Below, piece after piece: positions 1-7,993 of a stretch of DNA of 64,000 nucleotides; within the stretch, counting starts at the first letter, position 1, and every line of letters starts with the position of its first letter. The DNA comes from JAEUJM01 sp044221555 (GTDB taxonomy: Bacteria; Actinomycetota; Acidimicrobiia; Acidimicrobiales; DATDAH01), in the NCBI GenBank assembly GCA_044221555.1, contig JBGAOY010000005.1, positions 1-64,000 on the forward strand. The letters run 5' to 3'. Below the pieces are notes generated by a model. It worked only from the letters and a program-made list of their open reading frames with translations, did no database searches and had not been told where the DNA came from. A program made the position numbers and the translations under genes.

Positions 1-165
1 CGGCGCGGGCGGCGGCACGGCCGGTGGTACGGGCGGCGCGGGCGGCGGCGCGGCCGGTGGTACGGGCGGCGCGGGCGGCGGCGCGGCCGGTGGTACGGGC
101 GGCGCGGGCGGCGGCGCGGCCGGTGGTTCTGGTGGTGCGGGCGGCGGCGCGGCGGGTGGGGAGGG
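1..165. repeat. 33-bp GC-rich tandem repeat, about five copies
   Basis: Five consecutive 33-bp units start at 1, 34, 67, 100 and 133. The first four are nearly identical and the fifth is degenerate. Each equals 11 codons: a Gly/Ala-rich reading on the plus strand (GGAGGGAAGGT type) and Pro/Arg- or Pro/Ala-rich readings on the minus strand. All three plus-strand frames are open here, so the coding strand cannot be decided. The array may continue left of the window. Confidence 0.85.
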
Positions 166-935
166 AGGGTCGGTCCGCGGGGCGGCCGGGGGGGGGGGCG
201 GGGCGGCCCACGCTCCTCGGCGTGCGCCGACGTCAGCGCCAGCACTCGCGCGGCGATGCCCAGCAGGGCCGCGGCGTGGGCGACCGCACCGAGGTCGAGG
301 AAGGCGTCGAGGGCCTGGGCATCGCCCAGGTACAGCGCGGGCGTGGCATCGAGGTCGACCCACCCGAGCTGACGGGTCGGATCCGCGGACGCGTCCGCCC
401 GGATCCGCCGGGCCCGGGCGTTCACCACGAAGAGGTGACGCGAGCCCTCCGCCTCCTCCCCGGGCAGCACCACCACATCGGCCGTCGGCCCGTACAACGC
501 GGGACCGGTGCGCCCGCTCAGCAGCCACCGGCCGGCCTGGCGCTCGGCCCGCACCGACGGCCAGGACACGGCCGCCACCGAGTCGCCCCGCAGGAGCGGC
601 TCGAGCCACGCCACCTCGGCGACACCCCGCTCGGCGGCGGTGGCCAGGGCATCGAGGGTGACGACCGCCTCGACGAACGGCGTGGGCGCCAGATGGGCAC
701 CGGTCTGCTCGACCAGCCCCACCAACTCGACCGCGCCGCGCCCCCGGCCACCGAGCGCTTCTGGCACCGCCGTGGCGGGCCACTCACGGTCGATCATCGC
801 CAGCCACAGGGCGCGGTCGTAAGGATCACCCGACGCCACGTGGGCCCGCACCCGCGTCAGGGGGCACTGGCCATCGAGGAACCGCGCCGCGTCCTCCTCG
901 ATCGGCCGCTGGTCGTCCGACGGGTCGACGTCCAT
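1..935 (-). pseudogene. acyl-CoA dehydrogenase, N-terminal part, broken at left edge
   Basis: Read leftward from an ATG at 935, the frame stays open to the window edge. The first ~240 residues resemble the N-terminal and middle domains of an acyl-CoA dehydrogenase (FAD enzyme of acyl-CoA beta-oxidation) and reach the family landmark SAHAEER near residue 240. Family members normally continue there with a VQFGRPI-type motif and the four-helix C-terminal domain; the intact enzyme at 2889-3986 has YAKVRVQFGRPI at that point. Here the protein instead enters low-complexity Pro/Arg-rich sequence from about position 209, including an 11-G run (188-198) and 33-bp tandem repeats. The FAD-stacking and catalytic C-terminal half is therefore missing. 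Either the gene is truncated or the contig end is misassembled. The frame beyond the G run is unreliable, because one missing or extra base switches it to a Pro/Ala reading. Confidence 0.6.
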
Positions 936-966
936 GGCCCCACTATCCCGTGCGGAGCGGTGGCCC

Positions 967-981
967 GGCGACCCTGTCGCC
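967..981. terminator. small GC hairpin between two leftward genes
   Basis: GGCGAC-CCT-GTCGCC is a perfect 6-bp stem with a 3-nt loop, lying between the stop of the GGDEF/EAL gene and the start of the broken acyl-CoA dehydrogenase. It has no T-tract, so intrinsic termination is only plausible. Confidence 0.35.
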
Positions 982-1022
982 ACCGCGCGGCGTCCGCGGC
1001 GGGCCGGCTGGGATCCAGCGCC

Positions 1023-2729
1023 TTAGAGCCGGTGGGGCGCCGGGGCCGCGTGCCCGCTGGGGTGGCGGCGATGGCCGAGGTCGATCAGCGGCTCGCCGGC
1101 CAGGTCGAGCACCGGCACGTCGTCGTCGAGGTCGGCCCACGCCGCCGCGGCGAAGGCGGCCTCGCCGGCCAGGTCGGCCTCCAGGTCGAACAGCGTCCGC
1201 TGGCCCCGCGCCAGGCCGGCGGCCACGCCCTCCGACCAACCCCGCCGCACCAGGAGCGGCTCGATCTCGCACGCCGGCAGCGCCGGGCTGATGAAGTACC
1301 CCTGGACGCTGTGGCAGCCGGCCTCGCGGAGCAGGGCCAGCACCGACTCGCACTCGACACCCTCCGCGGTCACGGTGAGCCCCAGGTTGCGGGCCAGGGT
1401 GATCGTGGAGTCGACGATCACCCGGTCGGAGTCCCGCTCGGCCATGCCCGCCACGAACGAGCGGTCGATCTTGATCTCGGCCACCGGCAGCCGCTGCAGG
1501 TAGGCGAGCGACGAGTAGCCGGTGCCGAAGTCGTCGATGGCGAGGCGCACACCCAGCTCGTCCAGGCTGCGCAGCACCACGTCGGCGCGCTCGGGGTCGC
1601 TCATGATCGAGCTCTCGGTGATCTCGAGCTGCAGGCTGTCGGCGGGCACGCCGTGCTGGACGAGCAGGTCGCCGAGCCGGGCCGCGAGGTGGGCGTCGTG
1701 CAGGTTCCGGGCCGACAGGTTCACGCTGACACGGACGTCCACGCCACCGCGGCGCCAGCGTGCGATCTGGCGCAACGACTGCACCAGCACCTGGGTGGTG
1801 AGCGGGCGGATCAGCCCGGTGCGCTCGGCCAACGGGACGAACTCACCCGGCGACAGCAGCCCGAGCTCGGGATGCTGCCAGCGCACCAGGGCCTCGACGG
1901 TGTCGATCCGCCCCGTCAGCAGGTCGACCTGCGGCTGGTAGTGGACCACCAGCTGCTCGCTGGGGAGGGCAACCCGGAGGTCGGCCAGGAGCCGCAGTCG
2001 GTGGCGGCTGTGGTGGTCGTCCGCGGCGGCGTAGACCTCGACCGCGTGCTGCCGGGTCTTGGCGAGGTACATGGCCACGTCGGCCCGCTGCAGCAACGCC
2101 TCGCTGCACCGGCCGTGCTCGGGGAACAGCGCGATGCCGATGCTCGCCTCGACGTCGAGCAGACCGTCGCCCACGGCGAACGGCCGCTCGAGCCCGGCCA
2201 CGATGGCCTCGGCGCGGCATCGGGCCTGGAGGGGTCCCTCGACGCCGGCGAGCAGCACCCCGAACTCGTCCCCACCCAGGCGGGCGATCACCCCGTCGCC
2301 GCGCAACGACTCGGCCAGGCGTGGGCCCACCTGCTGCAACAAGGTGTCGCCGGCTCCGTGGCCGAGGGTGTCGTTGACCTCCTTGAAGCGGTCGAGGTCG
2401 ATCAGGAGCACGGCCACGGTGGTCCCGGTGGACGCCGCCGCGTCCAGCAACTCGTCGAACCGCTGCTGGAACATCGTGCGATTGGCGAGACCCGTGAGCG
2501 GATCGCGCAGCGACTCGCGCTGCTTGGCCGCGGTCACCGCGATGGTCCGGCCCACCGCGACGGCCACCAGGGCCACGAGGGCGACCAGCAGCCCGAGGTC
2601 GGCCCGGTCGGCGTCGGCCCACGGATTGGGGGCGACCACTCCGAGGGCCAGCGCCGTCACGGCCGTCACCACGACCCCGAGTGCGAAGGCGGTGAAGGCC
2701 CGGCAGTCAACCCGGCCGACCCCGATCAC
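1023..2729 (-). CDS. membrane GGDEF-EAL cyclic-di-GMP protein
   Basis: Bifunctional-looking c-di-GMP turnover protein. Two hydrophobic helices (about residues 10-35 and 45-65) anchor it in the membrane. The GGDEF domain carries an intact GGDEF motif (~residue 152). The EAL domain has EALVRW (~279), NLSARNL, ITESS, DDFGTG, a KIDRSF lysine and TAEGVE, so both cyclase and phosphodiesterase residues appear present. The product-inhibition I-site is incomplete: the Arg is kept, but the Asp three residues later is Gly. A ~70-residue acidic tail follows the EAL domain. An upstream in-frame GTG at 2759 is possible. I prefer GTG 2729 because a strong GGGGGAGGGG ribosome-binding site lies about 9 nt ahead of it and a good promoter ends near 2761. 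No partner sensor gene is adjacent. Net activity cannot be told from sequence. Confidence 0.88.
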   Translation of the reverse strand: MIGVGRVDCRAFTAFALGVVVTAVTALALGVVAPNPWADADRADLGLLVALVALVAVAVGRTIAVTAAKQRESLRDPLTGLANRTMFQQRFDELLDAAASTGTTVAVLLIDLDRFKEVNDTLGHGAGDTLLQQVGPRLAESLRGDGVIARLGGDEFGVLLAGVEGPLQARCRAEAIVAGLERPFAVGDGLLDVEASIGIALFPEHGRCSEALLQRADVAMYLAKTRQHAVEVYAAADDHHSRHRLRLLADLRVALPSEQLVVHYQPQVDLLTGRIDTVEALVRWQHPELGLLSPGEFVPLAERTGLIRPLTTQVLVQSLRQIARWRRGGVDVRVSVNLSARNLHDAHLAARLGDLLVQHGVPADSLQLEITESSIMSDPERADVVLRSLDELGVRLAIDDFGTGYSSLAYLQRLPVAEIKIDRSFVAGMAERDSDRVIVDSTITLARNLGLTVTAEGVECESVLALLREAGCHSVQGYFISPALPACEIEPLLVRRGWSEGVAAGLARGQRTLFDLEADLAGEAAFAAAAWADLDDDVPVLDLAGEPLIDLGHRRHPSGHAAPAPHRL

Positions 2730-2767
2730 CGCACGTTGCCCCTCCCCCAGACCAGTCACTTGGCGTG

Positions 2768-2796
2768 ACTATGTGACCACGCTTCGTCAGTGTCAA
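2768..2796 (-). promoter_or_regulatory. sigma70-type promoter of the GGDEF-EAL gene
   Basis: On the minus strand a perfect -35 TTGACA (2791-2796) is followed after 17 nt by CATAGT (2768-2773). The transcript would start near 2761, about 30 nt ahead of the GTG at 2729. This is the best housekeeping-type promoter seen in the window. Confidence 0.7.
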
Positions 2797-2871
2797 GCCG
2801 TACGACGGAGGGTGCTGGGCACGCTCGGAGATGCCACGGAGCGTGGCCAATCGAGCACTACTCGGGATCTC

Positions 2872-2893
2872 CCTGACGGACCGGTCGGTCAGG
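2872..2893 (-). terminator. hairpin overlapping the stop of the leftward acyl-CoA dehydrogenase
   Basis: CCTGACGGACC is followed directly by GGTCGGTCAGG, an 11-bp inverted repeat with one mismatch. It overlaps the TGA stop at 2889-2891 and may form the 3' end of that transcript. The arms recall the CTGAC/GTCAG operator half-sites, but the spacing differs. Confidence 0.4.
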
Positions 2894-3986
2894 CGCCACC
2901 GGCCAGCACCAGGTCGGCGAGGCGCTCCCGCGCCCAGCCCTGATAGCCGAGGAGCAGGTCGTTCTGCTTGGCCCGGCGGTAGAACAGGTGGGCGTCGCAG
3001 TCCCAGGTGAAGCCCACCCCGCCGTGGATCTGGATGCACTCCGCGGTCACGAAGTTGGCCGCCTCGGGCACGTAGCCCTTGGCCATGGCCACGGCCTCGG
3101 CCCGCACCGGCTCGTCGGCGTCGGACGCCCAGGCGGCGTAGTGCGTGCCCACCCGCGACAGCTCGAGGCGGTGCAGCATGTCGACCGCCTTGTGCTTGAT
3201 CACCTGGAAGGCGGCGATGGGACGGCCGAACTGCACCCGCACCTTGGCGTACTCCACCGCCAGATGGTGGGCCTGCTCCATCGCGCCGACCAGTTCGGCG
3301 CAGAGGGCCACGTTGGCGTCGTCGGCCACCCGCCTCCAGAGGGCGGTGTGGTCGCCCACGGGCCCCACCGGCTCGGCCGGCGTGTCGGCCAACTCGAGGC
3401 GGGCCACCTTGCGGCCGGCGTCCCACGTGGGCACCAACTCGGCCTGCGGCTGCTCGATGACGAACGTGCCCAGGCCCTCCTGGGTGCGGGCCACCACGAG
3501 CACCCAGTCCGCCCGGTGGCCGTCGAGCACCACGGGCTTCAGGCCGGTGAGGCGCCACGTCCCGCTCTTGCGGCTGGCCCGGGTGCGCACCCGGTCCACC
3601 GGGTCGCCGTGGCCGAGCTCGTCGAGCGCCACGGTGCCGGTGGTCTCGCCCGCCGCCAACGACGTCGAGCGGTCGGTGAGGCCGAGCCGCACGGCCGCCA
3701 GGGTGGCCAGCACCGCCGACGAGAAGTACGGGCCGGGGAAGGGCACCCGCCCCATCTCCTCCTGCACCACCACCAGGTCGACCAGGCCGAGGCCCAGCCC
3801 ACCCTGCGCCTCGGGCACGAGCAACCCGGTCCAGCCCAGCTCGACCAGGTGGCGCCACACGTCGTCGGTGACCCCGTCGTCGGCCTCCCAGCGCTCGCGC
3901 ACGTAGGACATGGGGCTCTCGGCCGCGAGGAACTGCCGGACCGCCGCCCGCAGGGCCTCCTGGTCATCGCTGAAGGTGAATTCCAT
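2889..3986 (-). CDS. acyl-CoA dehydrogenase (365 aa)
   Basis: FAD-dependent acyl-CoA dehydrogenase introducing the 2,3-double bond in an acyl-CoA thioester. The 365-residue chain has the usual helical N-terminus, a central beta domain and the C-terminal four-helix bundle with VRVQFGRPIAAFQVIKH and QIHGGVGFTWD. Start: an open frame runs far upstream, but homology begins at MEFTFSDDQ (ATG 3986), which also abuts the operator. It is divergent from another dehydrogenase at 4014, with only 27 bp between the two start codons. In actinobacteria many steroid- and side-chain-degrading dehydrogenases are alpha2beta2 heterotetramers made of one ~360-aa and one ~390-aa subunit. The size difference and shared promoter fit such a pair; this pairing is inference. 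A palindromic operator (3992-4011) lies in the shared gap. Confidence 0.93.
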   Translation of the reverse strand: MEFTFSDDQEALRAAVRQFLAAESPMSYVRERWEADDGVTDDVWRHLVELGWTGLLVPEAQGGLGLGLVDLVVVQEEMGRVPFPGPYFSSAVLATLAAVRLGLTDRSTSLAAGETTGTVALDELGHGDPVDRVRTRASRKSGTWRLTGLKPVVLDGHRADWVLVVARTQEGLGTFVIEQPQAELVPTWDAGRKVARLELADTPAEPVGPVGDHTALWRRVADDANVALCAELVGAMEQAHHLAVEYAKVRVQFGRPIAAFQVIKHKAVDMLHRLELSRVGTHYAAWASDADEPVRAEAVAMAKGYVPEAANFVTAECIQIHGGVGFTWDCDAHLFYRRAKQNDLLLGYQGWARERLADLVLAGGA

Positions 3987-3991
3987 GGGAA

Positions 3992-4011
3992 ACCTGACAG
4001 TAGTGTCAGGT
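3992..4011. promoter_or_regulatory. palindromic operator shared by two divergent ACAD genes
   Basis: Perfect inverted repeat with 8-bp arms (ACCTGACA / TGTCAGGT) around GTAG. The 16-bp core matches CTGACR-N4-YGTCAG, also found at 16577 and 21537. It covers TAGTGT, 7 nt before the rightward ATG, and TACTGT, about 10 nt before the leftward ATG. Both fit -10 elements of nearly leaderless transcripts, so binding here would block both promoters. A TetR- or FadR-type lipid repressor is likely; none is encoded in the window. Confidence 0.75.
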
Positions 4012-4013
4012 AG

Positions 4014-5216
4014 ATGGACTTCGCCCACACCGCCGAGGACGAGGCGTTCCGCGACGAGTTGCGGGCCTGGTTGGACGAGCACCTCGACCCCTTCCTGGCC
4101 GAGTGGTCCAGCGACGACGCCGACCCCTCGTCCGGCACGATGAAGTCGATGGAGCGCCGGCGGGCGTGGCAGCGCACACTGAACGAGGGGCGATGGGCGG
4201 CCATCAACTGGCCGAAGGAGTGGGGCGGCCGCGAGGCCACGGTCACCCAGAACGTCATCTACTCCGAGACGCAGTCGCGCTACCGCACGCCGGGCATCTA
4301 CAACGCCAACGGGTTGTGGCAGATCGGGCCGATGATCATCCGCTGGGGCACCGACGAGCAGAAGCAGCGGTGGATCCCCAACATCCTCAACGCCGACGAC
4401 CACTGGTGCCAGGGCTTCACCGAGCCCGAGGCGGGCAGCGACCTGGCCAACCTGCGCACCACCGCGGTGCGCGACGGCGACGACTACGTGCTGAACGGCC
4501 AGAAGATCTGGATCTCGTCGGCCCACATCGCCAAGTGGGGCCTGTTCCTGGTGCGCACCGACCCAGGGGCCATCGAGCGGGGCGAGAAGCACGTGGGCAT
4601 CACCGCCCTGATCGTGGACATGGAGGCCGACGGCATCGAGTGCCGCACGGTCCGCGACATCGCCGGCGAGGACATGTTCAACGAGGTGTTCTTCACCGAC
4701 GCCCGTGTGCCGGTGGCGTACCGCCTCGGCGACGAGGGCGCCGGCTGGCAGGTCGCCATGGGCACCCTCGGCCACGAGCGGGTGGGCACCGCCGGCCTGG
4801 CCATCACCATGCGCTCCGACCTCGACGCCATGGTGAACCTGGCCCGCTCGGCCAACCCCGACGCCCTGCGCGACCCCGGCATCCGCGAGCGGGTGGCCCG
4901 GGCCCACACCGACATCGAGTACACCAAGCTGCTCAACTACCGGGCACTGTCCAAGATCCTGAAGGGCGAGCCCAACTGGCCCGAGGTGCCACTGGCCAAG
5001 CTGCAGTGGAGCCACCTGGCCCAGACCCTGGCCGAGCTGGCCGTCGACCTGCTGGGCCCGGCCGGGATGATGGCCAAGGGCGGCCCCGACGCCGCCGACG
5101 GCGGCGCCTGGAACCGCCTGTACCTGTACCAGCGCTACACGTCGATCGGCGCCGGCACCACCGAGGTGCAGAAGAACATCCTGGCCGACAAGGCCATCCG
5201 TCTCCCCAAGCGGTAG
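4014..5216 (+). CDS. acyl-CoA dehydrogenase (400 aa)
   Basis: FAD-dependent acyl-CoA dehydrogenase. The substrate and FAD-binding middle region has GFTEPEAGSDLANLRTTA (~residues 138-155), a form seen in the FadE subunits used for steroid side-chain and other bulky substrates. The C-terminus ends with TSIGAGTTEVQKN, the family's usual FAD/active-site loop. ATG 4014 begins MDFAHTAEDEAFRDEL, a normal N-terminus, and directly follows the operator with no Shine-Dalgarno sequence, consistent with a leaderless message from TAGTGT at 4001. It diverges from the 365-aa dehydrogenase and may form a heteromer with it (inference). Transcription is closed by a (CGTT)7 tract and a 44-bp palindrome. The exact substrate is unknown. 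Confidence 0.94.
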   Translation: MDFAHTAEDEAFRDELRAWLDEHLDPFLAEWSSDDADPSSGTMKSMERRRAWQRTLNEGRWAAINWPKEWGGREATVTQNVIYSETQSRYRTPGIYNANGLWQIGPMIIRWGTDEQKQRWIPNILNADDHWCQGFTEPEAGSDLANLRTTAVRDGDDYVLNGQKIWISSAHIAKWGLFLVRTDPGAIERGEKHVGITALIVDMEADGIECRTVRDIAGEDMFNEVFFTDARVPVAYRLGDEGAGWQVAMGTLGHERVGTAGLAITMRSDLDAMVNLARSANPDALRDPGIRERVARAHTDIEYTKLLNYRALSKILKGEPNWPEVPLAKLQWSHLAQTLAELAVDLLGPAGMMAKGGPDAADGGAWNRLYLYQRYTSIGAGTTEVQKNILADKAIRLPKR

Positions 5217-5218
5217 GT

Positions 5219-5246
5219 CGTTCGTTCGTTCGTTCGTTCGTTCGTT
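5219..5246. repeat. (CGTT)7 microsatellite
   Basis: Seven perfect CGTT copies lie between the dehydrogenase stop (5214-5216) and the large terminator palindrome. Uninterrupted tetranucleotide repeats of this length are rare in GC-rich genomes and prone to slippage. Confidence 0.95.
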
Positions 5247-5290
5247 CTGGCTCCCGATCGGACCGCTGGAGCGGTCCGATCGGGAGCCAG
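5247..5290. terminator. 44-bp palindrome, bidirectional terminator
   Basis: Two perfectly complementary 21-bp arms beginning CTGGCTCCCGATCGG and ending CGATCGGGAGCCAG flank a 2-nt centre. It lies between convergent genes (stops at 5216 and 5314) and would form an unusually long stem in either transcript. No long T-tract follows. Confidence 0.8.
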
Positions 5291-5313
5291 TTCGGCAGGT
5301 TCAGATGGCGGGC

Positions 5314-6630
5314 TCAGCCGGCGGCGGCGGCGAAGCCCTTGTCGAGGTCGGCGATGATGTCGTCGATCGACTCGAGGCCCACCGAGAGGCGGATCAGGCC
5401 CGCCTCCACGCCGGTGGTGAGCTGCTCCTGCTCGGTGAGCTGGCTGTGGGTCGTGGTGGAGGGCTGGATCACCAGGCTGCGCACGTCGCCGATGTTGGCC
5501 AGGTGGCTGTGCAGCTCGAGGGCCTCGACGAACTTCACGCCCGCCTCCCGGCCGCCCTTGATCACGAACGCCGGCACCGAGCCGTAGCCCCGACCGCCGC
5601 CGTACCTGTCCGCCCGCGCCTTCCAACGCGAGGACTCGAGCCCGGCGAAGGCCACCGACTCCACCTGGTCGTGCGCCTCCAGGTACGCGGCGACCGCGTT
5701 GGCGTTGGCGAAGTGACGCTCCATGCGCAGGCTCAGCGTCTCGAGGCCCTGCAGGAACAGGAACGAGTTGAACGGCGTGGTGGCCGAGCCCAGGTCGCGC
5801 AACAACTGCACGCGGGCCTTGATGATGTAGGACCCCGCGCCCAGCGCCGGCCAGAAGGCCAGGCCGTGGTAGCTGGGGTCGGGCTCGGTGAACTGCGGGA
5901 ACTTGTCGTTGGCGCTGAAGTCGAACGACCCGCCGTCGACGATGACGCCACCGATCGAGGTGCCGTGGCCGCCGATGAACTTGGTGGCCGAGTGCACCAC
6001 GATGTCGGCGCCCCACTCGAACGGGCGGATCAGGTACGGGGTGGCGACGGTGTTGTCCACGATGAGGGGCACGCCGTTGTCGTGGGCGACCTTGGCCACA
6101 CCCTCGATGTCGAGGAAGTCGTTGCGGGGGTTGCCGATCGACTCGCCGTAGAAGGCCTTGGTGTTGGGACGCACGGCCGCCTGCCACGCCTCGAGGTCGT
6201 CGGGGTCCTCGACGAAGGTGACGTCGATGCCGATCTTGGGGAAGGTGTAGTGGAAGAGGTTGTACGTGCCGCCGTAGAGCGCCGCCGAGGCGACGATGTG
6301 GCTGCCGGCCTCGGCCAGGTTGAGTATGGCGATGTGCTCGGCGGCCTGGCCGCTCGACACCGCCAGCGCACCCGGCAGTCCGACCGCGGTCTCGGTGGCC
6401 CCCTCGAGCGACGCCACGCGGGCCTCGAACACGCCCTGCGTGGGGTTCATGATGCGGGTGTAGATGTTGCCGATCTCGGCCAGGGCGAACAGGTCGGCGG
6501 CGTGCTTGGTGTCACGGAACTGGTAGGCGGTGGTCTGGTAGATCGGGACGGCACGCGACCCGGTCGTGGGGTCGGGCTCCTGGCCGGCGTGCACCTGCCG
6601 GGTCTCGAAACCCCAATCGGACTGACTCAT
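5314..6630 (-). CDS. metY: O-acetylhomoserine sulfhydrylase (O-acetyl-L-homoserine aminocarboxypropyltransferase)
   Basis: PLP enzyme of the Cys/Met metabolism family that joins O-acetylhomoserine with sulfide (or methanethiol) to make homocysteine (or methionine). The 438-residue length matches MetY, longer than MetB/MetZ (~380-400). The PLP lysine is in VHSATKFIGGHG (~K217). The N-terminus has FETRQVHAG and the usual IYQTTAY(Q)F segment. ATG 6630 has a good GGAGGT ribosome-binding site 5 nt upstream. It stands alone, convergent with the dehydrogenase at 4014 and downstream of a dyad at 6671-6699 that may be a sulfur-responsive operator. No metX or metA is adjacent. Confidence 0.93.
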   Translation of the reverse strand: MSQSDWGFETRQVHAGQEPDPTTGSRAVPIYQTTAYQFRDTKHAADLFALAEIGNIYTRIMNPTQGVFEARVASLEGATETAVGLPGALAVSSGQAAEHIAILNLAEAGSHIVASAALYGGTYNLFHYTFPKIGIDVTFVEDPDDLEAWQAAVRPNTKAFYGESIGNPRNDFLDIEGVAKVAHDNGVPLIVDNTVATPYLIRPFEWGADIVVHSATKFIGGHGTSIGGVIVDGGSFDFSANDKFPQFTEPDPSYHGLAFWPALGAGSYIIKARVQLLRDLGSATTPFNSFLFLQGLETLSLRMERHFANANAVAAYLEAHDQVESVAFAGLESSRWKARADRYGGGRGYGSVPAFVIKGGREAGVKFVEALELHSHLANIGDVRSLVIQPSTTTHSQLTEQEQLTTGVEAGLIRLSVGLESIDDIIADLDKGFAAAAG

Positions 6631-6670
6631 GACCTACCTCCGGGACGCGTTCCTGCGGGATGAGCACGCT

Positions 6671-6699
6671 ATCGTAGCGGTATTCTCCTGAAATACGAT
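6671..6699 (-). promoter_or_regulatory. putative operator/promoter of metY
   Basis: Two nested dyads: ATCGTA (6671-6676) with TACGAT (6694-6699), and GTATT (6680-6684) with AATAC (6692-6696). The region is AT-richer than its surroundings. TACGAT on the minus strand is a reasonable -10, about 40 nt before the ATG. The geometry suits a repressor such as an Rrf2- or TetR-type cysteine/methionine regulator; the family is a guess. Confidence 0.5.
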
Positions 6700-6805
6700 C
6701 TAGAAAGTCAGGTATAGGGCGCACGGCTCACCGGCCCGGCCGCGTGCGGCGAGCGAGGGACGAACGAGCCATGACGATCGCGATGAGGCGTCAGCCGAAG
6801 AGCCG

Positions 6806-7993
6806 TCAAACACGCTCGATCACGGTGGCGTTGGCCTGGCCGCCGCCTTCGCACATGGTCTGGAAGCCGAACCGGCCACCGGTGGCCTCGAGGTCGTGCA
6901 GCAGGGTGGTCATGATGCGCACGCCGCTGGCGCCCAGCGGGTGACCGATGGCGATCGCACCACCGCGAGGGTTGTACCGGGCCATGTCGGGCTCGAACTC
7001 CCGGGCCCACATGAGGGCGATGGCGGCGAACGCCTCGTTGCACTCCATCGTGTCGAAGTCCGAGATGGACATGCCCGAGCGCTCGAGCAGCTTGCGGGTG
7101 GCGGGGTTGGGGGCCGACAGCACGAGGTACGGATCCTCGGCGGCGACCACCAGGTGGCGGAAGGCGGCGCGGATGGGCAGGCCGTTGGCCTCGGCGAAGT
7201 CGCGGCTGGCGATGAGCATGGCCGCGGCGCCGTCGGACATCTGCGAGGCGTTGCCGGCGGTGATGTCGGGGGCGGTGTCGGGGTCCCAGCTCATCGCGCT
7301 GGGCAGCTGACCCAGGCTCTCCATCGTGCTCTCGGGGCGGATGCCCTGGTCGCGGTCGAGCACGTCGCCGGTGAGGTTCCCCTCCTCGTCCTTCAACGGG
7401 ACCGGCACCATCTCCTCGGAGAACCAGCCGCTCTCGGTGTTCTCCCACGCCCGGCGGTGGCTCTCCACTGCGAAGGCGTCCATGTCCTCGCGGGTGACGC
7501 CGAACTTCTCGGCCAGGATCTGGCTGACCTCGAACTGGGTCGGGTGGAAGCGACCGCCGACCGCGGCGATCCAGTCGGCGGAGAACGGGCCGACGCCACC
7601 CTTGGCGTTGGAGCCCATCGGCACCCGGCTCATCGACTCCACCCCGCAGGCGACGGCCACGTCGTAGGAGCCGGCCATCACCGCCTGGGCCACGAAGTGC
7701 ACGGCCTGCTGCGACGACCCGCACTGGCGGTCGACGCTCGTCGCGGGCACGTGCCAGGGGAGGCCGGCGCCGATCCAGGCGTTGCGGGCCACGTTGTTGC
7801 TCTGCTCCCCCACCTGGTTGACGCAGCCCCCCACCACGTCGTCGATGCGTCCGGGGTCGACGTCGTTGCGGTCGAGCAGGGCCTTCAGGGTGAAGCCCAG
7901 CAGGTCCGCCGGATGCCAGCCCGCGAGGGCCCCCTTCCGCTTGCCGATCGGCGTGCGCACCGTGTCCACGATCACGGCCTCGCGGATCTGCAT
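6806..7993 (-). CDS. thiolase (acetyl-CoA acyltransferase), FadA5-like
   Basis: Thiolase cleaving 3-ketoacyl-CoA with CoA in beta-oxidation (or the reverse condensation). 395 residues with nucleophile Cys in VDRQCGSSQQAV (C91), ECNEAFA, the catalytic His in AIGHPLGASG and the second Cys in MCEGGGQANA: all catalytic parts are present. Segments such as PIGKRKGALAGWHP, GGCVNQVGEQSNN and QCGSSQQAVHF recall the mycobacterial FadA5/FadA6 type used in steroid catabolism (from memory of that family). Start: the open frame extends beyond 9000, but ATG 7993 begins the normal thiolase N-terminus and has an AGGAG site about 8 nt upstream. It is divergent from tldD with a 252-bp gap. Confidence 0.94.
   Translation of the reverse strand: MQIREAVIVDTVRTPIGKRKGALAGWHPADLLGFTLKALLDRNDVDPGRIDDVVGGCVNQVGEQSNNVARNAWIGAGLPWHVPATSVDRQCGSSQQAVHFVAQAVMAGSYDVAVACGVESMSRVPMGSNAKGGVGPFSADWIAAVGGRFHPTQFEVSQILAEKFGVTREDMDAFAVESHRRAWENTESGWFSEEMVPVPLKDEEGNLTGDVLDRDQGIRPESTMESLGQLPSAMSWDPDTAPDITAGNASQMSDGAAAMLIASRDFAEANGLPIRAAFRHLVVAAEDPYLVLSAPNPATRKLLERSGMSISDFDTMECNEAFAAIALMWAREFEPDMARYNPRGGAIAIGHPLGASGVRIMTTLLHDLEATGGRFGFQTMCEGGGQANATVIERV

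Noticed and set aside
24..2768. A 914-codon open frame on the plus strand
   Set aside because: It is an antisense shadow of the leftward acyl-CoA dehydrogenase and GGDEF-EAL genes; its translation is Arg/Gly/His-rich without domains, while the opposite strand has clear families.
2889..5015. 708-codon reading of the leftward acyl-CoA dehydrogenase
   Set aside because: The extra N-terminus is antisense to the divergent dehydrogenase; family similarity starts at ATG 3986.
6631..6805. SAM or cobalamin riboswitch ahead of metY
   Set aside because: The likely 5' leader is only about 35-45 nt, too short for either class; the dyad fits a protein operator better.
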